A stretch of DNA of 64,000 nt from Streptomyces sp. NBC_00162 (GCF_024611995.1 NZ_CP102509.1:186001-250000), one strand, 5' to 3'. Counted from the stretch's first letter, positions 9,421 to 19,274 are shown. The notes: a model not told the origin generated them from the letters alone. Translations and numbers: made by a program.

Positions 9421-10682
9421 TCAGCGGCCGTCGCGGCGCCACTCGTATCGCCACACTGCGTCGAGTTCGTACTCGTGCGGGGTGCCGGGCGGTGCTGGGG
9501 CAAGGCGGCGTGCCGCTTCCACGCACCGCTCGTCGTTGTGCAGCGCAAGCCCGTACACGGCGGTGACCTGGACTCGGCGGTCCGTGTCGTCCAGCAAAGC
9601 AGCCATGGCGTCGGCGAAGACGGGATCGTGGTCCCTTCCCTCGGCCACCGTGAGGCAGGCGGCCCGCCGGACCACGGAGTCCATGTCCGTCATCAGCACC
9701 AGCAGCGCCTCACGAACATCGTCAGTGCAGGCAGGTGTCTCGGGCCATGTGCCGAACCCGCGTGCCACCGCGCACCGTACCCCCGCGTCGGGGTGCCCGG
9801 CGTAGGGCGTAAGGGCCGCGTCCGCCCGCGGATCGCCGTGTTCTCCGAGCGCGACCAGCACCTCGGTGAGCACGGCGAGGTCCTCTTCCTCCGTCGACCA
9901 GTCGGTGAAGAGGTCCAGGGCAGGGCCGGCGAACGCGCCCTCGTCACTGTCGTCGAAGAGGTGGGTCAGCCGTAGCACCTCAGCACCGAACAAACGGCGG
10001 GACGGCTCGGAATGTGTTCGCAGCGCCGCGGCCGCCGTCCAGGTCTCCCGGTCTCGACGGTTGGCCAACAGGATGGCGGCATTCCCCCATGCGGCATGGT
10101 CCTGGTAGCGGTTCAACGCGCGTGCCATCAGCTCCTCGAAGGAGCTACGGCTGCCCAGCAGATCCTCCAGATGCGTGAGAATCGCCGCGTGCCCATCGCG
10201 AACAGTCATCCCCCCGAGGAAGTACTCGTCGACGCTGTAGTACTCGTCGTCCTGAACGCGGGTACGGACAAGAGCATCCCGGGAGCCCGTGAGGCGCCGC
10301 AGTTCGGTGTCGACGCCCGCCTCGTGCCAGCGGCGCGCGAGATCCCGCGCCTCCAGGAGCTCGGACTCGCTGTACCTCCCCTAATCGTGTCGTACAGGAG
10401 CGCCTCGACCAGGGCGGGCGAGCCCGAATCCACCGCTTCGCGCAGTGGTAGCAGTTCGCCCGGTCCGCACCGGCTGGGGTCGGCGCCGTGGTGGAGTAGC
10501 AGTTGGGCTATGGCTCCCGAGTACCTTCCGACGGCCAGGCAGAACGCGGCGTCCCTGACGTCGGAGTCACTGTCCTGCAGAAGCAGCCTCTTCACCAGGG
10601 CGGTGTCTCCGGCTCGGACCGCGGACATCAGGGGAGAACTGCCGTCCACTGCACCACTGGCACCACTCGCATCACTACCCAT
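9421..10682 (-). pseudogene. Ankyrin-plus-HEAT repeat protein, one-base frameshift
   Basis: The 5' part (ATG 10682) contains ankyrin-like repeats (SPLMSAVRAGDTALVKRLL, IAQLLLHHGADPSRCG). The 3' part is an alpha-helical HEAT-type solenoid (PYAGHPDAGVRCAVARGFG, MDSVVRRAACLTVAEGRD) ending at 9421. A single base is missing in a four-C run at 10378-10381. Restoring it joins YDTIRG to YSESELLEARDLARRW and reads without a stop through the in-frame ATG at 10209 into the HEAT part, giving one protein of about 420 residues. These repeat proteins act as protein-binding scaffolds; the partner is unknown. Confidence 0.75.
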
Positions 10683-11540
10683 GTCGCTGCTCCCCCGTCG
10701 CGTTTTCGCAGCTCGTGAAGTCTAGGGCCGTCGACTGGGCACCGGCGGGAGGGTCGGGAGGTGGCGGCCGTGCGCAGTCGTGCGCGGTCGAGGGCCTCGA
10801 CGATCAGATACCTCGCAGCGGTACTCCCCCGCTCGGCTGTTGGGTCCAATGCAACATCGTGGCGTCAGATTTACCGCCCCAGGCCAGACCCCACACCATC
10901 ACATGATGGAGCGACGCCCCGTCATCAGCCCGCACCAAGCCGTCACCCACGTCCGCGGAAGCGCGATTCCCGCGCTCTGGTCCCGCTGCTCCGGCGTCGT
11001 CATGCCCACAAGCGGACGAGCATGCACGGACACGGAGTTGTCGACTTGCGCAGCGAAGAGGGCGGCGCCCAGCTCGGGCACGGCCTCTCCGTGTGGTCAC
11101 GAGGCGCGCGACCGCGCCGGTACGACGCAGCGGATTCCGCCGCCGGGGTGCCACTCAGTGCCACTCCAGCACCGGCCCGACAGCCTGCCCATGCTCGCGG
11201 CACCAGTCGACGGGACGACGCCGCCGCAGCCGTGCCCATTGCACACGCACGCCCTTCGCGGGCCGGCGTACAGGTACCTCGTGGCGGACCACTCCGCCCG
11301 CCGCGCCGTCCGCAGCGGTGCCCCGCAGGCCGGCCAACCCAGACGTCCCCCGCGGGCCGCCCGACTCCGACCGGAACCGGTCGATTACCCGCACCTCCCC
11401 CAGCACCGCCACGGGACCCGTGCCGGGCGCGGTCAGCCGGCGCTCCGACGCCGCGAACTCCCTGGCTGTCAGTGTGGCCAGGATGTCGGCGTCCGTCGGT
11501 GGACCAGCCGGGCCCCCGGTCGCGGTGCCTGCCGTTCGGA
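10683..11540. other. Degraded region without a recognisable intact gene
   Basis: Several open frames cross this stretch on both strands but none has a convincing family signature. The minus strand at 11081-10899 (VDNSVSVHARPLVGMTTPEQ) is the most protein-like segment and may be a gene relic. The flanking DoxX and trypsin remnants support reading this as a region of decayed genes. Confidence 0.35.
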
Positions 11541-11544
11541 GAGG

Positions 11545-11860
11545 AGTAGGCCAGGTCCACCGCGATCACCGATTCGTCACGCTGTAGGCGCGTGACGAAC
11601 GTGCCGGCCGTCAGCAGCAGCCCGCCGGTGGCGGCCAGTGGCACGAACACCGTCGCGATTTCGAGTAGGGCAGGCAGGATCAAGGCCATCGCGGTCAGGA
11701 TCTCGACGGCTCCGATTGCCTTGGCGGCCCCGGCCTTGACGCCTTCGAGCCATCCCTCGGATGGGAAGACGGCCAGCCTCTCCTCAAGCGCGAACAGCGT
11801 GGTCGCGCTTCCGGTGAGGAAGACAACCGCCGGCAGTGCGGCCTCGATCGCCCAATGCGA
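11545..11860 (-). pseudogene. DoxX-like membrane protein fragment
   Basis: The minus strand encodes three hydrophobic helices of the DoxX-like family (AVVFLTGSATTLFALEE, AAKAIGAVEILTAMALIL, VPLAATGGLLLTAGTFVTRL). The expected start is missing: the frame arrives through unrelated sequence (TSHWAIEAAL). The last helix is also lost after VIAVDLAY. DoxX-like proteins are about 120-residue, four-helix membrane proteins, so roughly three quarters survives. Confidence 0.6.
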
Positions 11861-12010
11861 GGTCGGGGACCGTTGGTGTTCAGCGTCGGCTCGCCGCTGA
11901 GACCCCGCGCGACCCGGAAGCCCGCCAGACCCTGCTGGGAATGCTCGAACGGCTCCCGTCGGCGCTGCGCTCACGCCGTCCGCTGCTCGCTGCTCGCTGC
12001 CCCCGACCGG

Positions 12011-12393
12011 TCCAGGCGTCGTTGAGGGCGTCGAAGGTGACGGGGGCCTTCATGCGGACACCGCAGCCGGGATGGGTGTGGCCGCCGGGGCCGCGTACGG
12101 CCTCCTGCGTGCCGTATCCCGTGACGGAAAACGGAGCTGCGCGCAGTCCTTGCGGGCCGAGTGCGTCGAGCGCTCCGGCCTTGGGGAGCGCGGCCGGGGT
12201 GAACGCCCAGCGCACCTTGATCTGGGCGGCAGACAATTCCACAACCGATATGTCGTGGTCGTCCGATGCGGGGCCGGGGTACTCGGGATGGTTATGGGCG
12301 ACGCCCTGCACGGCGACGGCCTGCGCCACGGCGGTCGGGTCGCCGGGATGTTCGGCTGCGGCCTTGTCGAGGCCCGCGGCCGCGTGGGAGGGC
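12011..12393 (-). pseudogene. Secreted trypsin-like protease fragment
   Basis: The frame reads NHPEYPGPASDDHDISVVEL, then PFSVTGYGTQEAV and GGHTHPGCGVRMKAPVTF. I recognise the middle of Streptomyces secreted S1 proteases: DHDISVV holds the catalytic Asp. The His and Ser segments and the signal peptide are absent, and the sequence diverges after NDAW. Only about 125 codons remain, abutting the phosphoesterase stop. Confidence 0.6.
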
Positions 12394-12894
12394 TCAGCGC
12401 CGCCGGGGCAGACGATGGAGCGTCACGTCGTACACCCTCCCGTCAGCGACCGTCAGCGTCATGAACGAGCAGAAGGGCTGGCGTCTGCGGTCCGTGGGCG
12501 AGCCCGGGTTGAGCAGGCGCAGTCTCCCGGCGGTGGTGTCCCACGGAATATGGCTGTGGCCGAAAACCAGGAGGTCCACCTCGGGGAACCGTGCGGCGCA
12601 GCGCCGTTCCCGTCCGGCGGCCGCTCCCGTCTCGTGCACAACCCCGAAGCGCACTCCTTCCAGCTCGGCGTAAGCGACCTCCGGGAGTCTGCGGCGCAGG
12701 CCGGGGCCGTCGTTGTTGCCGTACACGCCGATCAGCCGGCGGGACCTGGACTCCAACAGGTCGAGTGTGGGCTCGTCGATCCAGTCCCCGGCGTGGATGA
12801 CGGCGTCGGCGTCGTCGACGGCGGCCACGAGGGCTTCCGGGAGTGACGTGGCGCGGGTGGGGATGTGGGTGTCCGAGGTCAGCAGGAGCCGCAT
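12394..12894 (-). CDS. YfcE/MJ0936-type metallophosphoesterase
   Basis: A 166-residue calcineurin-like phosphoesterase. The metal-binding motifs are in order: TSDTHIP (D-x-H), HAGDWID (GD-x), VYGNNDG (GN-N/H-D), VVHETG and VFGHSHIP (G-H-x-H). This single-domain form hydrolyses phosphodiesters, usually with Mn or Ni. The ATG at 12894 gives MRLLLTSDTH, the normal family start; a GTG three codons upstream is possible. The ending HRLPRRR is normal for the group. Confidence 0.85.
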   Translation of the reverse strand: MRLLLTSDTHIPTRATSLPEALVAAVDDADAVIHAGDWIDEPTLDLLESRSRRLIGVYGNNDGPGLRRRLPEVAYAELEGVRFGVVHETGAAAGRERRCAARFPEVDLLVFGHSHIPWDTTAGRLRLLNPGSPTDRRRQPFCSFMTLTVADGRVYDVTLHRLPRRR

Positions 12895-12903
12895 GCGTCC
12901 CAC

Positions 12904-13282
12904 GGTAGAACGCTACGGCCACGAGCACCTCGGCGGACGCGATCCGTCTGAGCACGGTGGCGGTACACGGACCGCTGGAGAGGCCGGGGGCGAAGGACCG
13001 GCTCCGTGCGCTCTGGCGAAGGAGTTGCCGAGGTCAGCGTGCCGTGCGGCCCCGCCGCCCTGGCCGCGTCCTCAACCGGCGCGTCCTCGACCCCGGACAC
13101 GAACGCTGGTGCTGAGATGGGGAAGGTGGCGTCATCTATGACGGTGTCGTTCATGTACCGCATCCCCGGGGCGACAGGCCGAGGCGGCCGTATGGCCGGC
13201 TACGGCTCGGGGTGAGGGGCCGCCCCACCGCCGGCTCGGGCGCTGCACCTCATGCCAAGCGATAAGCAGGCCCGCACGAATT
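12904..13282. other. Intergenic stretch, no gene supported
   Basis: A minus-strand frame from 13163 (MNDTVIDDATFPISAPAFV) has a plausible N-terminus but runs into the phosphoesterase start in the wrong phase and has no family signature. I see nothing else convincing. Confidence 0.3.
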
Positions 13283-13954
13283 CTAAGATTCGGCGGCAGT
13301 ACCTGACTGAATGAAGTAGCCGTCCGCCGGCACCGCAGGCCCTGCACTGATCGCGGCCCGATACCTCTCTTCCACTATCTCGGCAAACATCGCAGCTCTT
13401 CGATCCCGCCCTCCGACGGCGCCTTGAAGCCATGTACTGCTACCAAGACGCCAATGCAGTCTTCCTATTTCGCCGCGAAAGTGCCGATCAAGGATAAAGC
13501 GAAGTGTGGAGGCGTCTATATCCCCAAGCTGATACGCAGCATGCCATCTACCTATGATCAGATTGGTAAAGATGACCTGCCGGTACCGCTCGAATACGAT
13601 CGGAGCGTCAGGCGGTTCCCAGCACACAGCCAAGGCGGGATCCTCCATGGCCAGATAGACCATCTGTCGATGCGTAGCTCTGTCCCGTTCGTCTCTCACA
13701 GCCTTCGTTTGCCGGGCTTGATACATGAGCGACATTGCGACACCTGCCAGCGCAATACCAGACAGCAGCACCGATGCCGCACTGAAAGCCTGAGTGCGGT
13801 CACCGAGAATCTTGAAGACGGACACAAGAAGTGCTGCAAATAGCACCACGGAACCGGTCACGGAGACCACAAGCCGACGATGAATCCTCAAAGCATGAAC
13901 CACTACACCTCCCCCAGTCCCGCCAATGTTGACAGCACAACGGAACGGGAACAA
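13283..13954 (-). CDS. DUF6082-type membrane protein
   Basis: A protein of up to 223 residues with two adjacent hydrophobic helices (about residues 29-48 and 58-77), then a charged cytoplasmic part with MVYLAMEDPALAVCWEPPD and FTNLIIGRWHAAYQLGD. This matches my memory of DUF6082, a Streptomyces family of unknown function. The start is uncertain: the frame opens at 13954, but a GTG near residue 18 is equally good. Codon use is less GC-rich than in the neighbours, a possible sign of transfer. Confidence 0.65.
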   Translation of the reverse strand: MFPFRCAVNIGGTGGGVVVHALRIHRRLVVSVTGSVVLFAALLVSVFKILGDRTQAFSAASVLLSGIALAGVAMSLMYQARQTKAVRDERDRATHRQMVYLAMEDPALAVCWEPPDAPIVFERYRQVIFTNLIIGRWHAAYQLGDIDASTLRFILDRHFRGEIGRLHWRLGSSTWLQGAVGGRDRRAAMFAEIVEERYRAAISAGPAVPADGYFIQSGTAAES

Positions 13955-14726
13955 TAGGCTGGGTGACCGCGCAATCCGACTCTCCTGAAACCTCCGCCCC
14001 AGGAAGTGGAAGTAACCACTCTGCTTTCACAGTCGCCCAGCGGAAAAGGTCACATTCCGTCCAGGAAGGACCGTCGGCCGCCCTGCCCATACCTACGACG
14101 AGCACGTCGATAGCTGCGCTGTGTGTTGCGGGGCGAGCCGAACTCCTGAGCTGGTTGAAGACCACCGCGGAGGCGATGCCTTCTGAGGATCGACCTGCCG
14201 GACCTGATGTTCGACGCCCAGCGCACCCGTATGGAGGAGCCTGCGCGCTGGCCGAGCTCGGCGACGACCGGCACCGGTTCGCCGATGCCGCGGACTGACA
14301 CTTCGTGTCCGGACTCGACCTCGCGCCCCTCAACCTGAGCCTCGCACGTGTGCGTGCGAAGGGGCCCGGGCTCTCGTCTGTGGTCCACGACGCGGTGGCT
14401 TCGCCTGGAGGCCGCCTCTCCTCCAAGTGCTGGCACGGCCGTTCAAGGGCGACGGTCAAGGCTGGTTTACCCCCGAGAACCTGGCCCGCTGCATGGATGG
14501 CTGGAGCAGCCGGCAGCGCATGGACCAAGGTCCCCGCGTCACCTTGTGCTCCGCACATCCCACCGCTGAGACAGCCGCCCAAGGACCCACCCGCGAAGCG
14601 GCGGGGACCGCAGCGCATCGAGTCGGTGAACTGTGGCCGGCGGATGACTGGGCTGTGGCGAGAAGTGCGGGTTCAGGTGGCGTAAAGGGTCTCGACTGTC
14701 AGAAGTGTCCGATACAACTTGCAGTA
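13955..14726. other. Long stretch without an intact gene; possible IS110 relic
   Basis: Both strands carry open frames, but none reads as a real protein. On the plus strand about 14240-14298 encodes ALAELGDDRHRFADA, resembling the GDD-x-x-RF segment in the C-terminal part of IS110/IS116 transposases. It is followed at once by a stop. No other transposase sequence is recognisable, so this is at most a scar. Confidence 0.3.
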
Positions 14727-15197
14727 CTACCTGACGGTGTTCACCCGCGGCACCCCCGGGCCGCGCAACGGGAGCGTCCGACTGAGGACGAGGTTGGTGG
14801 TAGTGCTCCCGAACTCGGCCAGCTCGTCAACGACCTCCTCCAGGTGGGCCATCGACGTGGCCGTCACCTTCATGACGTAGCAGTCGTCTCCGGTGGTGCG
14901 CAGGCACTCCAGGATCTCCGGGCGCTCCTCCAGCAGCCGGCGCAGCGGCTGGTGCCGGGTTCCCGGCCCCGGGTACTTGAGCCGGACCACCGCCATCACT
15001 GGGTAACCGGTCCGCTCCGGGTTCACCTCCGCACGGTACCCCGCGATCACCCCGGCCTCCTCGAGCCGGCGCACCCGCTCCTTGGTCGCCGACGCGCTCA
15101 GGTTCACCCGCCGCGCCAGCTCGGTGAACGGGATCCGGCCGTCCCGTTGGACTTCGGTCAGGATGGCCCAGTCCGTCACGTCGAGACTCTCGGTCAT
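14727..15197 (-). CDS. Lrp/AsnC-family transcriptional regulator
   Basis: A 156-residue regulator with an N-terminal winged helix-turn-helix (DWAILTEVQRDGRIPF, ELARRVNLSASATKERVRRL) and a C-terminal RAM ligand-binding domain (CLRTTGDDCYVMKVTA). It is divergent from the oxidoreductase at 15292 with 94 bases between the starts. Lrp-type regulators often control a divergent neighbour in response to an amino acid, so it probably regulates the 15292-16592 operon. The ligand is unknown. Confidence 0.88.
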   Translation of the reverse strand: MTESLDVTDWAILTEVQRDGRIPFTELARRVNLSASATKERVRRLEEAGVIAGYRAEVNPERTGYPVMAVVRLKYPGPGTRHQPLRRLLEERPEILECLRTTGDDCYVMKVTATSMAHLEEVVDELAEFGSTTTNLVLSRTLPLRGPGVPRVNTVR

Positions 15198-15291
15198 ACG
15201 CCCATTCTACCGGCGGATCCACGGCTGAACCGCCTCTGAACAGGCGGGAATCCCTTCTGGCGATCCATACGCCCTGCCTAGGGTTGGGCCT

Positions 15292-16167
15292 ATGAAGATC
15301 GGAGTGAACGTCCTCAATTTCGGCCCGGGCACTGACCCCGGAGTATTGCGAAGCTGGGCCCAGACCGTGGAGGGCCTGGGCTTCGACCTACTGATGATCT
15401 CGGACCACGTAGCCATTACGCCGGATGTCGCCGAGCGCTATCCGGCCCCCTTCTACGAGCCCTTCACCACCTTGTCCTGGCTGGCCGGCCTCACCACCCG
15501 CATCCAGCTCGGCACGACTGTCCTCATCGCTCCCTACCGGCACCCGCTGCTCACCGCCCGAATGGCGGCCAATCTGAATGAGCTGAGCGGCGGCCGGCTG
15601 GTCCTCGGCGTGGGAGTGGGCTGGGCGCGGCAGGAGTTCGCTGCCCTCGACATCCCGTTCTCACAGCGCGGACAGCTGACCGACGGCCACCTGCGGGACA
15701 TCCGGGCCGCCTGGAAGGACACCGCCTCATACGGAGACCGCCGGATCCCGGTGTGGGTCGGCGGCAACAGCGACGCGGGGCTGCGCCGGGCCGTACGACT
15801 CGGAGACGCATGGCATCCGCTGCGCCCCACCATGCCGTGGCTGCGCGAAGCCGCAGGCAGGCTGGAGACGTACGCGGACGAGCAACACCTGCCGGTGCCC
15901 GCCCTGGCTCCCCGCATCGCCCTGCGACTCACCCAGGAACCGGTCGACGGAGCAGGACGGCTCGCCGGTGAGGGCACCATCGACCAGATCATGGACGACC
16001 TCGACCAGCTAAGGCTGCTGGGCGCCAAGTACGTCGTCCTGGACACCTACCAGGGCGACCCCCACGCGACATGTCACCCGCAGGCGGCCTGGCAGGCCCT
16101 CGCCACCGTAGCCGCGCACCGTCTCCCGCCCAGCGCCCCCCACCGCACCACGATGGAGCAGTCATGA
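15292..16167 (+). CDS. LLM-class (F420-dependent) oxidoreductase
   Basis: A 291-residue luciferase-like TIM-barrel monooxygenase/oxidoreductase. Visible family motifs are GFDLLMISDHVAITP near residue 30, IQLGTTVLIAPYRHP near 70, LSGGRLVLGVGVGWARQEF near 100, and IPVWVGGNSDAGLRRAVR near 150. This subgroup in actinomycetes typically uses coenzyme F420. The stop overlaps the next start by four bases (ATGA), so it forms an operon with the deaminase. The substrate is unknown; the pairing suggests modification of a nitrogen heterocycle or nucleobase-like compound. Confidence 0.87.
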   Translation: MKIGVNVLNFGPGTDPGVLRSWAQTVEGLGFDLLMISDHVAITPDVAERYPAPFYEPFTTLSWLAGLTTRIQLGTTVLIAPYRHPLLTARMAANLNELSGGRLVLGVGVGWARQEFAALDIPFSQRGQLTDGHLRDIRAAWKDTASYGDRRIPVWVGGNSDAGLRRAVRLGDAWHPLRPTMPWLREAAGRLETYADEQHLPVPALAPRIALRLTQEPVDGAGRLAGEGTIDQIMDDLDQLRLLGAKYVVLDTYQGDPHATCHPQAAWQALATVAAHRLPPSAPHRTTMEQS

Positions 16168-16592
16168 CCACACCCGACGACCACACCCTCCTCCGACAGG
16201 CCATCTCTCTCGCGGCCAAGGCACACGCGAGCGGCAACCCGCCCTTCGGATCTCTGTTGGCAGGACCGGACGGAACGATCCTGGCCGAGGAGCACAACAC
16301 CACCCGCACCGACAACGACATCACTGCACACCCGGAACTCAAATTGGCGAGGTGGGCCGCAAGAGAACTCGACGCGCAGACGGCGGCAGGCACCACGATG
16401 TACACCAGCTGCCAGCCGTGCGGGATGTGCGAGGCCGTCATCCAATGGGCAGGGCTGCGGCGAGTGGTGTTCGCCCTGTCCGCCGAACAGCTCCTGGACA
16501 TCAGACCGGGCAGCAGCCGACCGCCCGTGCCGCAGGAGGGCCCCGCGCTGCTCGACGAGGTACGGGCTGCGGTCGAGCCCTACTATCGCTGA
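16164..16592 (+). CDS. Zinc-dependent nucleoside/base deaminase
   Basis: A 142-residue CMP/dCMP-deaminase-fold enzyme. The zinc-site motifs are TAHPELKLA (His, with the Glu proton shuttle) and TSCQPCGMCE (PC-x-x-C). The common HAE is HPE here, a variation seen in guanine/cytosine-type members. The start overlaps the stop of the oxidoreductase gene, indicating translational coupling. It probably removes an amino group from a base or small heterocycle in the same pathway. Confidence 0.85.
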   Translation: MTTPDDHTLLRQAISLAAKAHASGNPPFGSLLAGPDGTILAEEHNTTRTDNDITAHPELKLARWAARELDAQTAAGTTMYTSCQPCGMCEAVIQWAGLRRVVFALSAEQLLDIRPGSSRPPVPQEGPALLDEVRAAVEPYYR

Positions 16593-17036
16593 CCGCCGCG
16601 CGGCGCAGCCCGCCACCAGCGGAACACACATGGGTGCGCTCGTGCCTCCAAAAGAGCCACGTGCGCATGCCTGTGCATGGCGCCGGCTCCGGACAGCCTC
16701 GCGTTGCCTGCGGCTCGGCGACCACGGTGCCTCGTCCCGGGGAGCCGGCACGCCGGTGATGGCCTCGAAGACCATGTCCTCCCGCAGCGCTGCGTCGACG
16801 GGTCACAGAGACCGAGGCCGTCGTGCGGCGAGCTGCGTCACGGAGAAGGGGCCGGCCCTGGAGTGCGACCCTTCGCGTGTCGTGGCCCATTCGGCGTCTT
16901 CGTGCTCCGTCCGGGCCGTCCGCCTGCCCGTACGGATCACGCCGGGAAGCCGACGTCGGTTGCGCATGATCGGCTGGGCTCGGCTGGTTGCGGTCCCCTG
17001 ACGGCCGGCCGTACACCGCAGAAAGAGGAGTCTCCG

Positions 17037-17165
17037 ATGTCTCGTCGGCATGTCCCGGCCGTCCTCGGCCTAGTGGCGGGCGCGCTGGTGGCGGTCCCCG
17101 TCCCGGCCGCTCACGCCGCCACAGTGCAGGCTCGCTGCTCCGTCTCGGCTTCACTGGAAAACGAC
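17037..17165 (+). pseudogene. Signal peptide remnant of a secreted protein
   Basis: ATG 17037 has a good AGAGGAG ribosome binding site. It encodes a classic signal peptide with RR, a Leu/Val/Ala core and an AHA-A cleavage site, followed by about 15 residues. Beyond about 17165 the base composition drops and codon bias disappears, although the frame stays open by chance. I read it as the 5' end of a lost exported protein. Confidence 0.5.
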
Positions 17166-17491
17166 AGCGACCTTCACCAAGAAAACGACATCCCCACGAG
17201 CCCACCCACCCCAACTACCAGCAAAGACGCCTCACACACCCAGTGCAAACAACTGACGCCACCCACTGAAAGTCACACGACGCCCATCAATCTGCGCAGC
17301 ACTCAACCAACCTGCGCAGCGGCGGTCAGGTCGGCGAACACCGCAGGTCAGAAGACCAACGAACCCCGATGCTGCCCAGATTCAGTGAGCCGACCCATCA
17401 CCAAAACCGCTCACCCAAACTGCACAACCCCAGGTCAGAGCCTTGACGACTGCTCAGTTTCACCGACCAGCGACACCAGAAGGCTGCGCGG
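17166..17491. other. Low-GC non-coding stretch with CTGCGCAG palindromes
   Basis: About 300 bases are rich in A and C, clearly less GC-rich than the surroundings and without Streptomyces codon bias. Two copies of the self-complementary octamer CTGCGCAG lie in the section 17290-17330. No gene is supported. It could be a foreign junction or a regulatory or recombination region. Confidence 0.4.
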
Positions 17492-17881
17492 TCAGCGCCG
17501 GCCGCCGCCGATGCGGCGGTCGTCGGCCAGTGCGGTAAGCGGGCCGAACTCGCGGGCAAGCTGGTTCCACGTCAGAACCTCGCCACAGCGGGCCGGGAAC
17601 TCCTTCGGGTTGAACTCGGGCATGGTCCAGGTGCCAGTGCCCCGGTCCCGCAGCCACAGGTCCCCGTCACCGTCGACCACAGTCGGCGGGACCGGTACGG
17701 GCTCGGCCTGATCGGTGGGCTCCCAGGTGACCCGGCCCGGGTGGGAAACGCGGCGCAGCTCGGTGGTGGCCAGCCGCGCGGCCAAGTCACGGGTGGACTC
17801 TTCGGCGTCCTTGACCGACGCGAGTCGGAATGCGTCGTCAAGTACGGGCAGGGCTGGATTCTTGCTGCGCTTTGAACTCAT
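17492..17881 (-). CDS. Hypothetical protein, 129 residues
   Basis: ATG 17881 follows GGAGG at good spacing. The protein is hydrophilic, with SKRSKNPALPVLDDAFRLA near the start and a C-terminal LWLRDRGTGTWTMPEF segment that suggests a small beta domain. I do not recognise the family. The preceding low-complexity leader in the same frame is not needed. Confidence 0.6.
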   Translation of the reverse strand: MSSKRSKNPALPVLDDAFRLASVKDAEESTRDLAARLATTELRRVSHPGRVTWEPTDQAEPVPVPPTVVDGDGDLWLRDRGTGTWTMPEFNPKEFPARCGEVLTWNQLAREFGPLTALADDRRIGGGRR

Positions 17882-18013
17882 TCGCTGACTACCTCCGGTG
17901 GGGGGCGTCACATCCGTTATGGCACCCCGTAGAGGAACACGGTATCCGAGGCGGGAGCGGGGCCGGCTACGACGACTGTCCAGGTGGAGGCGCCGGCACA
18001 CCGGGCGGTGGGG

Positions 18014-18310
18014 CTAGGTGGTGAGCTGGTCCTGGACGTGGCGCAGCGGGGCCGGGACGGCCTCGATCCGGCGCTCACTGCGGGCTGCCGCCCGCGTGCT
18101 CTGGATGTCTGTGGGGGCGTCGAGGAAGAGGTGGGTGTGGCGGTTCCGGGAACGGATCTCTTGAGGTGCCTGCTGGTGGAGCGGCCAGAGGTCAGGTTGA
18201 TCTCGGTGAACCTGACCGAGCAGGGCGTTGACGCCGTTGACGGCCGCGAATACGGCTCCCCTGCTCTCAGGGTAGCCAGACGCCTCTGCCCGGGGATCAG
18301 AAGCAGGCAC
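18014..18310 (-). CDS. Hypothetical protein, 98 residues, possibly a fragment
   Basis: The frame encodes a helical, Arg/Gln/His-rich protein (AVFAAVNGVNALLGQVHRDQ, RNRHTHLFLDAP). Codon bias is consistent with a real gene. No ribosome binding site is visible before the GTG at 18310, and the protein has no recognisable family, so it may be the tail of a truncated gene. Confidence 0.4.
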   Translation of the reverse strand: MPASDPRAEASGYPESRGAVFAAVNGVNALLGQVHRDQPDLWPLHQQAPQEIRSRNRHTHLFLDAPTDIQSTRAAARSERRIEAVPAPLRHVQDQLTT

Positions 18311-18344
18311 TCAGACAGCGGCCTTCAGGGCCTTACAGCTCTGA

Positions 18345-18524
18345 CTCAAGGGGCTGGCCCCGTGGCCGTACCTGCAACACGGCTGGTGGCTTCTCTGCAC
18401 CGACAGCGAGATCGAGGCCGTCATCGAAGCGCCGGCCGAAGACCTCATCACGTTCCGACAAGTCCTCACCCAGGTGCTCGGCTACGGACGTGCGGACGCC
18501 GTACCCACGCGTGTAGGCATCTGA
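18345..18524 (+). pseudogene. C-terminal remnant of an unknown protein
   Basis: The plus strand reads LAPWPYLQHGWWLLCTDSE and continues through ITFRQVLTQVLGYGR to a TGA at 18522-18524, with strong Streptomyces codon bias. An in-frame TGA lies directly upstream and there is no start codon, so only about 59 C-terminal codons remain. Family not recognised. Confidence 0.4.
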
Positions 18525-18633
18525 TCGGCCTCTCCTTGAGACTCGGAAGCGCCCTGCCCAACGAGCCAGAGATGATGCAATTGACACCCCAGCATCTCGC
18601 GGCTGGCCGGCCGCGCAGCCACACACTTGACCT

Positions 18634-18948
18634 TCACCACCCGCCTGCGCTTTCTATCTGTATCGCCAGCCACACGAGCGGTGCCGCTGCCAGAACGATC
18701 AGCACCAGACAGCACGGTACCTGGGACGGCCCCTTGAGTGGCTCGGCTGCTACCTGCGGGGCCACTCGGCGCACGTCGTCGGCGTTATACCACTCCTTGT
18801 GGGCGTACCCCGTAGTGGTCAGCCAGCTCTCCGTTCCCATCCGCACCCCATGGGCCAGCGCATTCACATGCACCGAGTGAGTACGGACGCCCGGCCACAA
18901 GTAGCTCACCTCGCGAGCCGTCAGCATGACCTTCTCTTCGTGCGCCAT
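18634..18948 (-). CDS. Small membrane protein
   Basis: A 104-residue protein with a soluble N-terminal part (VMLTAREVSYLWPGVRTHSV, GYAHKEWYNADDVRR) and one C-terminal membrane helix (about residues 79-97). ATG 18948 is preceded by a purine-rich GAAGGG. The arrangement suggests a tail-anchored protein facing the cytoplasm. I do not recognise a family. Confidence 0.6.
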   Translation of the reverse strand: MAHEEKVMLTAREVSYLWPGVRTHSVHVNALAHGVRMGTESWLTTTGYAHKEWYNADDVRRVAPQVAAEPLKGPSQVPCCLVLIVLAAAPLVWLAIQIESAGGW

Positions 18949-19274
18949 ATTCCGCCCTTCCCCCCGGCAGTCGGTGGCACGACATCATGAACTGTCCCAT
19001 AGTCAGGCGCAGTTCGTCCCCCTATCGATCCTCGGCGTTCCGACGCGGCGATCCGCTTCCCGGGCCCCGAACGCCTGGCGCGAGCGGGCTGGCCCTCGTC
19101 ATCGAGAACGGGCGGTCAGGGTCTGACCGCCGCCCTACCCCGAATCACGGCGCCGGGGCGTGAGCACCGTCAGTGCAGTCAACAAGCCCGCCATGTGCGC
19201 GATACGGGGCCCCTGCGAACCCTTGTGCGAGGCGTGTAAGGGCGCGCGGCGGGCGCAGTACGGAGACTGAAGCC
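18949..19274. other. Intergenic stretch, nothing recognised
   Basis: I see no gene, repeat or clear hairpin in these 326 bases between two genes pointing away from each other. They probably hold the two promoters. Confidence 0.4.

Noticed and set aside
12879..13163. A 94-residue minus-strand protein upstream of the phosphoesterase
   Set aside because: It overlaps the phosphoesterase start in the wrong phase and its C-terminal half is Arg-rich noise; only the first 20 residues look plausible.
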